The notes beneath the pieces are model-generated. The model saw only the letters and a list, made by a program, of their open reading frames with translations. It made no database searches and was not told where the DNA came from. Position numbers and translations under genes: made by a program. Positions 27,291 to 36,703 of a DNA stretch of 64,000 nucleotides are shown piece after piece. The stretch lies in the NCBI RefSeq assembly GCF_019132845.1, contig NZ_JAHSPR010000003.1, positions 1 to 64,000 on the forward strand, given 5' to 3'. This DNA comes from Advenella alkanexedens. GTDB taxonomy: Bacteria > Pseudomonadota > Gammaproteobacteria > Burkholderiales > Burkholderiaceae_B. How positions within the stretch are numbered: the stretch's first letter is position 1; every line of letters starts with the position of its first letter.

Positions 27291-27611
27291 TTAACGGGCG
27301 GCAACCGTTTCAGGCACATAAATCATGCGCCCGTCATCAAGCCGGTAGGTAATGCCGGCTTTTACACCCTGCCCCTGCCCGATTTCACCATTGGACTCAT
27401 AACGGGTCAGCTCTTCACCCTCTTTAATCGTCATGGACATATTGGCCTTGCCAGGATTTTCAATCACAATCACATCCTGGGCGGCATACGGATTAAGCGG
27501 GTTAAGGGCAACCACCACCATCAAAATACCAATCACCACCAGAAACAGGTCAATCATATTAACCACCGAAAGGATGGGATCGTCTGCGTCATCAGATTCC
27601 AGAAATCGCAT
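27291..27611 (-). CDS. DUF2149 protein, ExbD-like membrane subunit of the CobN-like operon
   Basis: The 106-residue product has one membrane segment near the N-terminus (about residues 17-37) preceded by an acidic stretch. Asp21 lies at the start of that helix (NMIDLFLVV), which recalls the proton-carrying Asp of ExbD/TolR. The C-terminal 65 residues would be periplasmic. DUF2149 proteins are found beside MotA/TolQ/ExbB proteins and CobN-like chelatases, as here, where the ExbB-like gene ends two bases upstream. I infer an ExbD-like role; this is not experimentally settled for the family as far as I know. Confidence 0.75.
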   Translation of the reverse strand: MRFLESDDADDPILSVVNMIDLFLVVIGILMVVVALNPLNPYAAQDVIVIENPGKANMSMTIKEGEELTRYESNGEIGQGQGVKAGITYRLDDGRMIYVPETVAAR

Positions 27612-27613
27612 GC

Positions 27614-28102
27614 TTAGGCCTCCTGCATGACAAGCAGGCCCTGGCGTTCCAGCTCACGCAGTTCCTGTAACAGCCAACGCCGCCGCACCGTCAAAATGAA
27701 AAACGTAATGCTGGCGGCAATCAATGCCAAAATAACCGCAGAAAAAGCGGTCACCAGGTTCTCGCCAACACCGGCGGCATTGCCCCCGCCAAGCGCCAGC
27801 AAGGCTGGCCCCATGGGTATCATGGTGGCAATCAAACCCAGCATGGGTGCCGTGCGCGACACAATACGCAACAGTTCCAGGCGATGCATAATCCATAGTT
27901 CCAGATCATCTGCAGTGCCACCATGGCTGGCATGCCGCCGGCGTAGCACCCATTGCGCACGTTGCTGGCGTCTTTGCCACCACTCAACCGCAAAGCCACC
28001 CAGCGAAGCGAAGGAATACAACAGGCACAACAAAATCATTACAAGTACGGGTGCAAGGAAAAGACTGGCAAGTTCGTACAGGCCTGATTCAAGAAAGTTC
28101 AT
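27614..28102 (-). CDS. MotA/TolQ/ExbB-type proton-channel protein
   Basis: The 162-residue product has three membrane segments: one near the N-terminus (about 14-38), then a basic cytoplasmic loop, then a pair (about 85-110 and 118-140). The middle segment carries the family signature RTAPMLGLIATMIPMG, and the third is the small-residue rich TAFSAVILALIAASITF. It is shorter than ExbB. It sits between the CobN-like gene (18 bases upstream) and the DUF2149 gene (2 bases downstream). I infer that the two small proteins make a proton-driven motor for the CobN-like protein or the TonB-dependent receptor. Confidence 0.85.
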   Translation of the reverse strand: MNFLESGLYELASLFLAPVLVMILLCLLYSFASLGGFAVEWWQRRQQRAQWVLRRRHASHGGTADDLELWIMHRLELLRIVSRTAPMLGLIATMIPMGPALLALGGGNAAGVGENLVTAFSAVILALIAASITFFILTVRRRWLLQELRELERQGLLVMQEA

Positions 28103-28120
28103 TTAATACTCCAAAAAAAA

Positions 28121-31100
28121 TTATGCATGCGCATGCCCTGTACGGGTCCCGCGCCATTGGCGCAGGGCACCATACAAGGTGGCTGCCCCCAACAGGACAA
28201 ATGAAAAAACCAGCATCCAGGGAAACGATGGCGGTGCCGTTTCCACCGCCTGCATAACCTGGCCACTAACCACAGACGGTGCCTGGGTGTCGGCGGCAGA
28301 AGCGGAGTCAGGTGTTGCGGCATCCATTTCTGCAGCCGCTTGCACCAGGCCAAAGCCCTGGGCCATGTCCGCCACAAAAGCCTGTGTCAGCGAATCTCCG
28401 GCCGTGACATCGAACTGCTGCACCAGTTCCTGCCAGCGCTCGGCCAGCGCCTGCCGGGTGGCTTCGGGCGCATCCCAATAGCCTTTGCGTATGGCTTCGG
28501 CCATGCGTTCCAGCAACTGCGCCTGGGCGGTTGGGTTGTGTTGCTCAAACCACTCATTCGTACCCAATTGGCGGGTATCTTCAATATAAGTGTCGAAGAT
28601 GGCCTGCCATTGATCGGGCCGCACGGTAGCCGGGTCTACGGCCTGCCAGCCAAACAGGTTGTTAACCGTATCCACAACCTCCAGCGTACCGGCATAACCT
28701 TCAGTTTGCATGCCCTGTATCCAGTGCGGATTCAGGTATCTGACCCGCATTTCGTTGGAAAGAAAGGCTTGCATGGAAGTGGTCTTGGGTTCTTTGTGGC
28801 GCAAATCAGAGATATACAGTGGTGGGCTTTTGCCATCCAGATGCCGGATCGCCACCGACAGCCCACCCAGAAATTCAAATGGGTGGTCGGTGGAAAGCAC
28901 GCCATGTATATTTGAGGTGCGTGACATGACCGCTGCATCGGTGCCCCGCAACTGGGCCGCCAGCAGGTTGACCGAAGACGGCTTGATGGCCCAGCCTTCA
29001 CTGCCATAGGCATACTGCATGCGACTCAGGAACTGCCCGGCCAAGGCGGCATCCCCTTCCCACTGGGTGGATTGCTGCATCATGCCGGGCAGGCCCGTGC
29101 CATAATTGCCCGGCGCACTGCTGAAAATCCGATAGCGGGCAGCCTGCCCGGCCTCGTTTGCAGACATGCCCGATGCCAGCAATTCAGCCGTGATCCGCTT
29201 TGTATTGGACGCAACCGGATTATCCGGTTCGTCCAGCTCCGCAAGCCGATTCATGGCCTCGGCCAGCAAGCGCATAAAACCGTCAAACTGATCCCGGTAC
29301 ACACCCGTTGTCTGAATGACAACATCAATACGCGGCCGGCCCAGCGTAGTGGCAGGAATGATCTCCAGACGGGAAATCCGGCCATTGCGCGCCCATACCG
29401 GTTTCAGACCCAGCGCCTGTAAAACCTGCCCTTCGGTAATGCCTTGATGACGCACCGCCTCACCCGCCCACAGGCTGAATGCCAGGCGTTGGGGCCAGAC
29501 GCCCTGATGCTCGCTGCGATAAGTATCCACCAGCTGCATCAATGCCGTGCCACCGCTTTCATAAGCGGCAGGCGTGGGCAATTTATCGGGTTCCAGCGCA
29601 TACAGATTACGGCCGCTGGCCAAACCGGGACGGCGTATGGGATCGCCCCCCGGCCCCGGCAACACGAAACCGCCCGACAAGCCGCTTAATAACGCTTCCA
29701 TCTCGCCGGTATCAGCCAGGCCTGCGTCCAGCTCTTGGGCACGCCGCAGATGCGCCTGAAGTTCAGGCACAGCCGTGGCAATATCTTCACCCTCACGCAA
29801 GTAACGGCTCAGGGTTTGATAAGGAACACTGCTTTGCAGCTTCGTGAAATCTTCCGCCAACACCCCATCCGGCAAGCCCAGCGCCTCATAAAAAGGCTGT
29901 CCCAGCTGTTGCATCACCACGAAAAGCCGGTGCTCCGGCGCAGAAGGCTGGCCAAAACGATGCAGCCCCAGTGGCATGGCGGTTTGGGCCAGTGACTGCA
30001 AGTGATCGTGCAAAACCTGCAGAAAACCCGAAAAATCCTCACGTGCCTGGCTTTCCTGCCAGCCCAAATCCTGAATCAGGCTGGAATCACGTGTGGCGGC
30101 CAGGATTTTTTCCATGACCGCCTGCTGCACGGCACCTTCGTCCAGCTGCTCATACTCCTCTATAAGCGTCAGCATATCGCGCAGTTCGTCATAAAGCCCT
30201 GCCGGTGCGAAAGGCGGTGTTTGATGACTGATGGACACCGCCCTGCCCCGGCGCCGCGTTTGTAGCGCCTCACCGACGTTATCCTGGATATAAGGGTAGA
30301 AAACAGGTAAATCTCCCAATGCCAGGAAGGGATAGTCACGCATGGAAAGCCCCCTGTCCTTGCCGGGCAACCATTCCTGGGTGCCATGCGTGCCCAGATG
30401 GATCAGGGCGTTGGCACTGAACACTTCGCGCACCCACAAATAAGCCGCCATGTACAAATGATCGGGTGCTTTCGATTCATCGTGGTAATGACTGCCCATT
30501 TCCGCGGCCCTGGGCATTTGTGGCATGATCACCAGCTTACCCAACTTCATTCTGGGAATCACGAACGCAGGCACGCCATCCACCGTGCGTACCGCCCAAT
30601 GGTCTGCCGGATTCCCCCAAACCGCCATGCCCTCGCGTGGCCCGGCCGGCAGTTTGTCCAGCCATGCCTGGTATTGTGACACCGGCAGCACCGCTGCCAG
30701 GTCACGGGCCAGCAGGTCTTCTGGCGGGCTGCTTCGGTACAGCATGGACAGCATGGCCTGGCCTTTTTCAATCATGTCGACTTCCTTGATGGGATCAATG
30801 TCGTAGCCCGCCTGCTTCAGCGCCCCGGTAATATTTTCAATACTGACCGGGACATTCAGGTGGGAAGCACCAAAATTGCGCTCACCGGGTGGGTAATTCC
30901 AGAACATCAGTGCCAGCTGCCTGTCGCTGGCAGGCTTACGGCGCAACTCAATCAACTTGCGCAATTTATCCAGCAAACCGTCCACCTGTTCGGCCATGGG
31001 CACCGCTGCTCCGTCCTGCAAGACAGACAGCACCATCGGGTCGCTCATGCCCCAGGTTTCAGGAATGGCCATAAAGATCGGCACAACCCTTTGCGCCACA

Positions 31101-32011
31101 CCACTGGGCGCTGCCAGCCATTGGACCTGATCACCCTCACGATAGGTCAGGGTCTGGATCGCGGGGATACCCAGTTGCGCCAGTTCGGCAGCGCGCTCGG
31201 TGCTGTTCTGCGTCATGCGCAGGTTGACCATCGCATCGGCACCGGCCGGCTTGACCACTTTCGTCAACGCCTTGGGGTCGTTACTGTCATACCAGAAGGC
31301 AACAGGCAAGATGTTTCTGGCTTCAGATGCGGCAATCAGGGCATCAATAAGCTGCGTCTGCATGTCACTGACCACGCCATTGTGAATCAGGAAGGCAACG
31401 TGGCCAACGGGCTGGGGCATGCGTGCCCGGGCCCAGGCCAGGTAAGGCTCAAGCGACTCGAATACCTGCGGGGCGGCCGGATGATAAAACCCCGTCTCAG
31501 GCACCGGTTCGGCAGCCGGCAGCGAGGCAATGGAACGGCCTTCGGCAAGGTCTTTGGCGGCCTGGAAAAACAAGCCGTAATTGCCGGTACCGCCGTTGGT
31601 GTAATAGCTGGACAGTTGCCGGGCCTGTTCGGCCGTCATGCCACCAAAGTCTTCAACACGGCTGCCAACCCTGAGCCAGGGGATATTCCCCATCTTCAGA
31701 TTTTCGCCAATCGCGCCATCCACTTCGGCACGGGCACTGGGGCGCGGTGTATCCAGCACCACCAGGCTGGCGGCCAGCAACCATTGCCCGGCAGGTGCAC
31801 CTATCGTCCCAACATCCACATGCTCAAGCCGGACACCGGCACGTTCGGCAATCGGAGCCAGCACCTGAAATTTGGCCGGTAGCACCGAACGGTTGGTGAC
31901 CACCTTGACAAGCGGAGCAGAAACGTCAGCTGCCGCCTGGGCCGGGACAAGCCCGGCACCCCCCAAACACCACCACAACAATATCCATAAGTTAAGCATA
32001 AACTTGCGCAT
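28121..32011 (-). CDS. secreted, membrane-anchored CobN-like chelatase (HmuS-like)
   Basis: The 1296-residue product is a homologue of the large chelatase subunit CobN/ChlH. The central signature begins at His538 (HLGTHGTQEWLPGKDRG) and continues with LGDLPVFYPYIQDNVGEA and the ISHQTPPFAP segment. Unlike cytoplasmic CobN, it has a signal peptide (about residues 1-27) and a C-terminal membrane helix (about 1262-1280) with a short basic tail. The catalytic body should thus be periplasmic, away from ATP. No CobS or CobT gene is in the window. Order and neighbours match the hmu haem-uptake loci, where HmuS takes the metal out of haem. The substrate, haem or another tetrapyrrole, is not proven by sequence. 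Confidence 0.88.
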   Translation of the reverse strand: MRKFMLNLWILLWWCLGGAGLVPAQAAADVSAPLVKVVTNRSVLPAKFQVLAPIAERAGVRLEHVDVGTIGAPAGQWLLAASLVVLDTPRPSARAEVDGAIGENLKMGNIPWLRVGSRVEDFGGMTAEQARQLSSYYTNGGTGNYGLFFQAAKDLAEGRSIASLPAAEPVPETGFYHPAAPQVFESLEPYLAWARARMPQPVGHVAFLIHNGVVSDMQTQLIDALIAASEARNILPVAFWYDSNDPKALTKVVKPAGADAMVNLRMTQNSTERAAELAQLGIPAIQTLTYREGDQVQWLAAPSGVAQRVVPIFMAIPETWGMSDPMVLSVLQDGAAVPMAEQVDGLLDKLRKLIELRRKPASDRQLALMFWNYPPGERNFGASHLNVPVSIENITGALKQAGYDIDPIKEVDMIEKGQAMLSMLYRSSPPEDLLARDLAAVLPVSQYQAWLDKLPAGPREGMAVWGNPADHWAVRTVDGVPAFVIPRMKLGKLVIMPQMPRAAEMGSHYHDESKAPDHLYMAAYLWVREVFSANALIHLGTHGTQEWLPGKDRGLSMRDYPFLALGDLPVFYPYIQDNVGEALQTRRRGRAVSISHQTPPFAPAGLYDELRDMLTLIEEYEQLDEGAVQQAVMEKILAATRDSSLIQDLGWQESQAREDFSGFLQVLHDHLQSLAQTAMPLGLHRFGQPSAPEHRLFVVMQQLGQPFYEALGLPDGVLAEDFTKLQSSVPYQTLSRYLREGEDIATAVPELQAHLRRAQELDAGLADTGEMEALLSGLSGGFVLPGPGGDPIRRPGLASGRNLYALEPDKLPTPAAYESGGTALMQLVDTYRSEHQGVWPQRLAFSLWAGEAVRHQGITEGQVLQALGLKPVWARNGRISRLEIIPATTLGRPRIDVVIQTTGVYRDQFDGFMRLLAEAMNRLAELDEPDNPVASNTKRITAELLASGMSANEAGQAARYRIFSSAPGNYGTGLPGMMQQSTQWEGDAALAGQFLSRMQYAYGSEGWAIKPSSVNLLAAQLRGTDAAVMSRTSNIHGVLSTDHPFEFLGGLSVAIRHLDGKSPPLYISDLRHKEPKTTSMQAFLSNEMRVRYLNPHWIQGMQTEGYAGTLEVVDTVNNLFGWQAVDPATVRPDQWQAIFDTYIEDTRQLGTNEWFEQHNPTAQAQLLERMAEAIRKGYWDAPEATRQALAERWQELVQQFDVTAGDSLTQAFVADMAQGFGLVQAAAEMDAATPDSASAADTQAPSVVSGQVMQAVETAPPSFPWMLVFSFVLLGAATLYGALRQWRGTRTGHAHA

Positions 32012-32015
32012 AGGA

Positions 32016-33974
32016 TCAGAACCTCATTTCCATACCAACAAACAGGCGACGTCCTTCATCACTGAACACATAATCTGCGGACTCATCGGCCAGACGCTTG
32101 TCAGTGAGGTTTTCGATACCTGCATGCAAGGTCACATGACGGTTGACATCGTAACTGCCGTACAGGGAAAGGATTGAATAGGCAGGCTGATACCCCGACC
32201 CTGAAGTCGTCCGTTGTGAACCGACATACTGCCACCTGAGGCTGGCGTCCCAGTCATCTGCCGGTTGCCAGTTCAATGTGGCATTGGCGGTATGGCGCGG
32301 TCGGTCCGTCAGGCGCGTTTTGCTGGTGCGATCCACCGCATCCAGATAGGTATAGTTGGTTTTCAGATGCAGGTTCCAGGGCAGCTCAACCCCAAAGACC
32401 AGCTCCAGGCCGCTAATGCGAGCCTTGTTGATGTTAATGTACTCGTACGTTTTGAGTTTGCCGCCACACCCGGACACACAGTTGCTATCAATCAGGTCAT
32501 CCACCTGATTCAAAAACAGCATGGCATTGGCCTGCCAGCGGTCACCGGTATAATCAAACCCCGCTTCATACGACACCGAGGTCTCGGGCTTCAGGTCTGG
32601 GTTGCCGAAGATTTCTGAACCCCGCCCCCATGTACCGCGATATCCGGGTGACAGCTGTTTAAGTGTGGGAGCCCGAAAACCCTTGCCCACACCACCCTTG
32701 AAAACCAGCTCATCATTGAAGTGATACAGTACATAGGCACGCGGACTGGTCTGCCAGCCATAATTGGGATGATGATCGAAACGGCTACCCAGCAGCAACT
32801 CCCAGTTTTCCCCCAGCATCATTTCATCCTGCAGGAAGAAAGCCTTGTGAGTGGCATTTTCCCGACCGGACGCATTCACGGTGGGGTCTTCCAGGATTTC
32901 CTTGCGCAATTCACCGCCCAGCGTAACGGTGTGTCCGGCCAATGGCTCAAAGCTGATCATGCCGCTGGCAACCTTATCGGTAAACTGGTGCGGGCCGGTG
33001 CTGCCACCGTCTGTCCGGTCATTGACACGCTTGAGGTTGGAGCGGTACACCTTGACTTCACTTTTCCCCCAGTCCCAGTCTCCGGAATGAGACAGGGAAA
33101 GGCGCTGCCGGCGAATATTGTCATCTGAACGGTAAGTGGTGCTATTGCGCCAACGATCTTCTTTGCCGACACTCATGGTGGCGTCCAGGCGTTGCCTGTC
33201 ATCAGGGGTCCAGGTTAATCCCACCGTGCCCAACAGGTCTTTCCGGTACCCCATGGAGGTCTCATGAAAAGCCGTGGGCGTTGCACTTTGAGGCGTGTAT
33301 AAGGCCTGCGTATGTTGATATTGCCCGGACACCGTCAGGCCAAGCACGTCCTGTACCAGTGGACCTGAAATATAGGCACCCAGACGGTGACGGTCACCGC
33401 CCCGACTGGTGCGGGGAAAAACGCCATCGGCAGAAAAAACACTGACCCACTCATCGGTGGCACGTCGTGATATCACGTTGACGACTCCCCCAAGCGCCTC
33501 GGAACCGTAAAGCGAAGACATGGGACCACGGACAATTTCAATACGTTCAATGGCTTCCGCCGGCATCCAGCCGTGTTCAAAATCCGAACCAAAAATAAGG
33601 GGACCCGACTGGTTGATACGCATGCCGTCATACAGGACCAGGGTGTGGTCTGTTTTCATGCCGCGGATTGAAATACCCTTGCCATTAATGCCAACGCTAC
33701 TCAACGTAACACCAGGGGTGCCCTCCACCGCCTGAGCCACATCATAAATCGGCCGATGACTCAGCTCCTCGCTGTTTAACACCGTGACACTGGCGGGTGC
33801 ATCCTCCAACAAACGCTCGCTTGCCGATGCCGTTACCACAATGGGCTCCAATTGGGTAACACTGGCAACGCTGGTATTGGCCCAGGCAGTACCAAATAGG
33901 GCACCGGCTACCGTAGGGCAGGCCAAAACAGACAGGCGAAAACGTGATAGGCAAATAAAATTAAAATCTGTCAT
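32016..33974 (-). CDS. TonB-dependent outer-membrane receptor
   Basis: The 652-residue product has a signal peptide (cleavage near AWA-NT), a plug domain and a 22-strand barrel. A TonB box-like EPIVVTAS lies just after the signal peptide. The plug includes GVNGKGISIRGM-like sequence and IERIEIVRGPMSSLYGSEALGG; the barrel includes GFRAPTLKQLSPGY and NPDLKPETS and ends in Phe. It starts an operon with the CobN-like chelatase gene four bases downstream. Haem or another metallo-tetrapyrrole is the likely cargo, from context only. I chose the ATG at 33974; a TTG at 34013 adds 13 residues. Confidence 0.9.
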   Translation of the reverse strand: MTDFNFICLSRFRLSVLACPTVAGALFGTAWANTSVASVTQLEPIVVTASASERLLEDAPASVTVLNSEELSHRPIYDVAQAVEGTPGVTLSSVGINGKGISIRGMKTDHTLVLYDGMRINQSGPLIFGSDFEHGWMPAEAIERIEIVRGPMSSLYGSEALGGVVNVISRRATDEWVSVFSADGVFPRTSRGGDRHRLGAYISGPLVQDVLGLTVSGQYQHTQALYTPQSATPTAFHETSMGYRKDLLGTVGLTWTPDDRQRLDATMSVGKEDRWRNSTTYRSDDNIRRQRLSLSHSGDWDWGKSEVKVYRSNLKRVNDRTDGGSTGPHQFTDKVASGMISFEPLAGHTVTLGGELRKEILEDPTVNASGRENATHKAFFLQDEMMLGENWELLLGSRFDHHPNYGWQTSPRAYVLYHFNDELVFKGGVGKGFRAPTLKQLSPGYRGTWGRGSEIFGNPDLKPETSVSYEAGFDYTGDRWQANAMLFLNQVDDLIDSNCVSGCGGKLKTYEYININKARISGLELVFGVELPWNLHLKTNYTYLDAVDRTSKTRLTDRPRHTANATLNWQPADDWDASLRWQYVGSQRTTSGSGYQPAYSILSLYGSYDVNRHVTLHAGIENLTDKRLADESADYVFSDEGRRLFVGMEMRF

Positions 33975-34277
33975 TTGTGAATTTATATATCTATTTATAT
34001 TTATAGGTAACAAAGCACGGACGTAAACTGATTGTGACGCCGGACGTTACCAGAGTCTGTAATAGACGATTGTTACCGATGCATTGACCGATTCACGGAT
34101 CGCCGGAAAGACTTAATGCCTGGGCGCGGGCCTGATATTTGAAGCAGGTGCAAGAACAGGCAATAGCACAACCGGCCTGACGCTGTCGCGTAAGCGGGAA
34201 TGGACAATAAACACAAAAAAACCTCGGAAAACGATCGTCAAGGCATGATTGAGGCGAACACAATCACTGGCAAAAAG
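33975..34277. promoter_or_regulatory. upstream region of the receptor-chelatase operon
   Basis: About 300 bases without a gene. The first 40 bases before the receptor start are very AT-rich, as expected for a promoter. I looked for the B12-box of a cobalamin riboswitch and did not find it. I also could not make out a convincing Fur box by eye. An AACCTCGG at 34221-34228 and CCGAGG at 34283-34288 could pair at long range, but this is weak. Confidence 0.35.
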
Positions 34278-34703
34278 TTAACCGAGGCTTAAAGGAGGGG
34301 CACGGGAGCCCAGCGGCGGGCCCAGGGCGGGCAAAGGAGGGAGTGCTTCATTGCCATGTAGCAATGGGGCAGGACGTTGCGTAACGAACGTCACCAATGC
34401 AGGCGCTTCCGATGCGGGGATTAATACCTGCGATGCAAGCAGGCAAAATGAGCAATTCTGATTGTCAAAATAATCGCCTGACGATGGCTCGACCGGCTGT
34501 CCGTTTGCATCCACCAGGATGGTGCTTGTACCGGCAACGGTACAAATGGTAATGGAAAATCTGCCGTCACGGGCGCCGGAAAAGTCGGGCATATAGCCCA
34601 CAGGAATCAGCGCCCGGCACAGGAACGACAAAACCGTCAGGCAAAAAAGCATTTGCCAGACGCGTGTCATCTTGTATCGAGGTTGATCCTGAAAAATTCG
34701 CAT
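34278..34703 (-). CDS. DUF2946-like small membrane/periplasmic protein
   Basis: The product of about 141 residues has one hydrophobic segment near the N-terminus (MLFCLTVLSFLCRALIPVGYMP), then a part with ICTVAG and CSFCLL cysteines, and a Pro-rich tail. The pattern fits the DUF2946 family, often found beside TonB-dependent receptors and copper genes. The start is uncertain: the ATG at 34703 was chosen, but one at 34670 would put the hydrophobic segment nearer the N-terminus. It precedes the receptor-chelatase operon in the same direction by about 300 bases. The Cys pairs could bind metal. Confidence 0.6.
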   Translation of the reverse strand: MRIFQDQPRYKMTRVWQMLFCLTVLSFLCRALIPVGYMPDFSGARDGRFSITICTVAGTSTILVDANGQPVEPSSGDYFDNQNCSFCLLASQVLIPASEAPALVTFVTQRPAPLLHGNEALPPLPALGPPLGSRAPPLSLG

Positions 34704-34935
34704 AGTCCGCAACTATATCATATTCACCGCCTCACCCCAATGCTGAAATCAGACAAATTATTGCCCTTCACACAACCGGGACACCTGCCCATATGTCATG
34801 TTTGTGTCTTGTCATTGTCATATTCGCGTGCTAGGATCATGCAACGCTTAAATAACATTTAATTCAGCTATCTATGTTTATCCTACTTCAATTGAACCCA
34901 ACTTATGGCTTCTGACACGGAACCACCCAGTACGA

Positions 34936-34953
34936 GGCTGGCCTGCGCCAGCC
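34936..34953. other. perfect hairpin in the 365-base gap before the TerC-like gene
   Basis: GGCTGGC (34936-34942), loop CTGC, GCCAGCC (34947-34953) is a perfect seven-pair stem 125 bases before the TerC-like start. It may be a terminator or part of a leader RNA. I compared the leader with the manganese riboswitch (yybP-ykoY) often found before TerC genes and saw no match. The rest of the gap shows nothing I can name. Confidence 0.3.
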
Positions 34954-35077
34954 AGATTTCGATTGCCTTTTCCCCTGCCCGCCCCGCTACACCTCATAGC
35001 CTGCTTCGGACCCATCCATCCCGGGCCAATGTCACTGTACGCCTGTTTGCCTTGTCACGCCTTTACCCGAAAACACA

Positions 35078-36643
35078 ATGATTGAACTGCTCATGGACCC
35101 CACCGCCTGGATCGGTCTTGCCACGCTTGTCGTTCTTGAGATCGTCCTTGGCATTGACAACCTCATTTTCATCGCTATCCTGGTTGAAAAGCTGCCCCCT
35201 CACCAGCGGGACAGGGCCCGTGTCATCGGCCTTGGACTGGCGTTACTCATGCGACTGGGCCTGCTTTCAGTCATTTCCTGGATCGTCACGCTCACCACCC
35301 CCCTGTTCAGTCTCTTCGGGCATGGTTTTTCAGGCCGCAGCCTGATATTGCTGGTCGGGGGGCTCTTTCTGCTTTTCAAGGCCACCACGGAACTCCACGA
35401 ACGGCTTGAGGGGGTTTCTCACAAAGGGTCTGCCTCAGGCGGTTACGCCAGCTTTGGCGTTGTCGTCACACAAATTGTGGTCCTGGATGCCGTATTCTCC
35501 CTGGATGCAGTCATCACCGCCGTTGGCATGGTCGACAAGTTGCCAGTCATGATGGCGGCGGTCATCATCTCCATCGGTGTCATGCTGATCGCCTCCAAAC
35601 CGCTGACGCGCTTCGTGAACGCACACCCTACGGTTGTCGTACTGTGTCTGAGCTTTCTGCTCATGATTGGTTTAAGCCTGTTCGCTGAAGGCCTGGGCTT
35701 TCATCTACCCAAAGGTTATTTATATGCGGCCATTGGCTTTTCTATCATGATTGAAGCCCTGAACCAGATCGCCCGACGCAATGTTGTCCGAAAACAGGCC
35801 CGTTTCCCCATGCGTGAGCGCACTTCAAAAGCGGTTCTTCGCCTGCTGGGTGGACGCCAGTCAGAAGAGGAACACATCGGAGAGCTACCTGATGTCCCTG
35901 AAGACATAATGCCTGCCGCCTTTGCCCCGGAAGAACGCAGCATGGTCAGCGGCGTCCTGACACTGGCCGAACGCAACGTGCGATCCATCATGACGCACCG
36001 CTCTGATATCTCATGGGTGAACCTGGATGAAGATCCTGAAAAAATCCGTGAAAAACTGCTTGAAGTGCCCCATGGTTACTTCCCGGTCTGCCGTGGAACC
36101 ATTGATAATGTTATTGGGGTGGCCCGTGTGAAAGACCTGCTTGGCGACCTGATCCGCGAAGGCAAAATCAATGAAAAAAACAGCTTGCGCACCCCAATCT
36201 ACGTGCCGGAATCCATCACGGCCATCAACCTGATCGAAACCTTGCGCAGGGCCAGCGGGCAAATCGTTCTGGTCAGTGATGAATTTGGTGAACTCATGGG
36301 TGTGGTTTCACCCATCGACATCCTTGAGGCCATTGCCGGTGAGTTCCCCGACGAAGACGAAACCATGGAAATCCAGGCAACCGGACCCGGGCAATGGACA
36401 GTGGCAGGCTGTGCCGACCTGCATCAGCTGGAAATTGCGCTCCAGACAGAAGGCCTGGTTAGCGCGGAAGGTGACTATGCATCCCTGGGGGGTTATATGA
36501 TCAGCCGGTTTGGCCGCCTGCCCAAAGAAGGAGAAACCCTGATCCATGAGCAGCTTGAATTACGGGTGGCAAGCATCGAAGAACAACGCATTGACACCGT
36601 TCATATACGCAAACTGGACCCGCCCAACTCAATCGAAACCTGA
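35078..36643 (+). CDS. TerC-family membrane protein with CBS and CorC/HlyC domains (YoaE/YegH type)
   Basis: The 521-residue product has three parts. Residues 1-235 are a TerC-like membrane domain with about seven helices and the acidic motifs [13 protein letters not shown] and [15 protein letters not shown]. Residues about 300-425 hold a CBS pair ([13 protein letters not shown]). Residues about 430-515 are a CorC/HlyC transporter-associated domain. This is the layout of E. coli YoaE and YegH. TerC homologues take part in metal homeostasis, in particular manganese, in several bacteria; for the fused type the ion is unknown. Confidence 0.9.
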   Translation: MIELLMDPTAWIGLATLVVLEIVLGIDNLIFIAILVEKLPPHQRDRARVIGLGLALLMRLGLLSVISWIVTLTTPLFSLFGHGFSGRSLILLVGGLFLLFKATTELHERLEGVSHKGSASGGYASFGVVVTQIVVLDAVFSLDAVITAVGMVDKLPVMMAAVIISIGVMLIASKPLTRFVNAHPTVVVLCLSFLLMIGLSLFAEGLGFHLPKGYLYAAIGFSIMIEALNQIARRNVVRKQARFPMRERTSKAVLRLLGGRQSEEEHIGELPDVPEDIMPAAFAPEERSMVSGVLTLAERNVRSIMTHRSDISWVNLDEDPEKIREKLLEVPHGYFPVCRGTIDNVIGVARVKDLLGDLIREGKINEKNSLRTPIYVPESITAINLIETLRRASGQIVLVSDEFGELMGVVSPIDILEAIAGEFPDEDETMEIQATGPGQWTVAGCADLHQLEIALQTEGLVSAEGDYASLGGYMISRFGRLPKEGETLIHEQLELRVASIEEQRIDTVHIRKLDPPNSIET

Positions 36644-36689
36644 TTCTGCCATATCCTGTTTCGGGTACCCCCGTACGGACATGGCAGAA
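36644..36689. terminator. hairpin between convergent TerC-like and TsdA genes
   Basis: TTCTGCCAT (36644-36652) and ATGGCAGAA (36681-36689) are perfect nine-base arms. A short GTAC-containing inner stem lies between them. It begins right at the TerC-like stop and ends 14 bases before the leftward tsdA stop, so it can serve both genes. There is no long T-tract. Confidence 0.5.
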
Positions 36690-36703
36690 CTGGCCGATAC
36701 CAA

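Noticed and set aside
30860-31882. 340-codon rightward open frame inside the CobN-like gene
   Set aside because: It is antisense to strongly conserved chelatase coding sequence, lacks a ribosome-binding site and reads as His/Gly/Arg-rich non-protein-like sequence.
28121-32011. Ordinary aerobic cobaltochelatase CobN
   Set aside because: Signal peptide, C-terminal anchor, receptor and channel neighbours and absence of CobS/CobT in the window do not fit the cytoplasmic ATP-driven enzyme.
33975-34277. Cobalamin riboswitch before the receptor/CobN-like operon
   Set aside because: The CobN homology made a B12 link worth testing, but the conserved B12-box and the long paired leader are not visible in this gap.
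34221-34288. CCTCGG...CCGAGG as a terminator
   Set aside because: Arms of only six paired bases are separated by more than 50 bases, with no T-tract in the right place.
34713-35077. Manganese riboswitch (yybP-ykoY) before the TerC-like gene
   Set aside because: Only one simple hairpin is present; the conserved core of that riboswitch is not seen.
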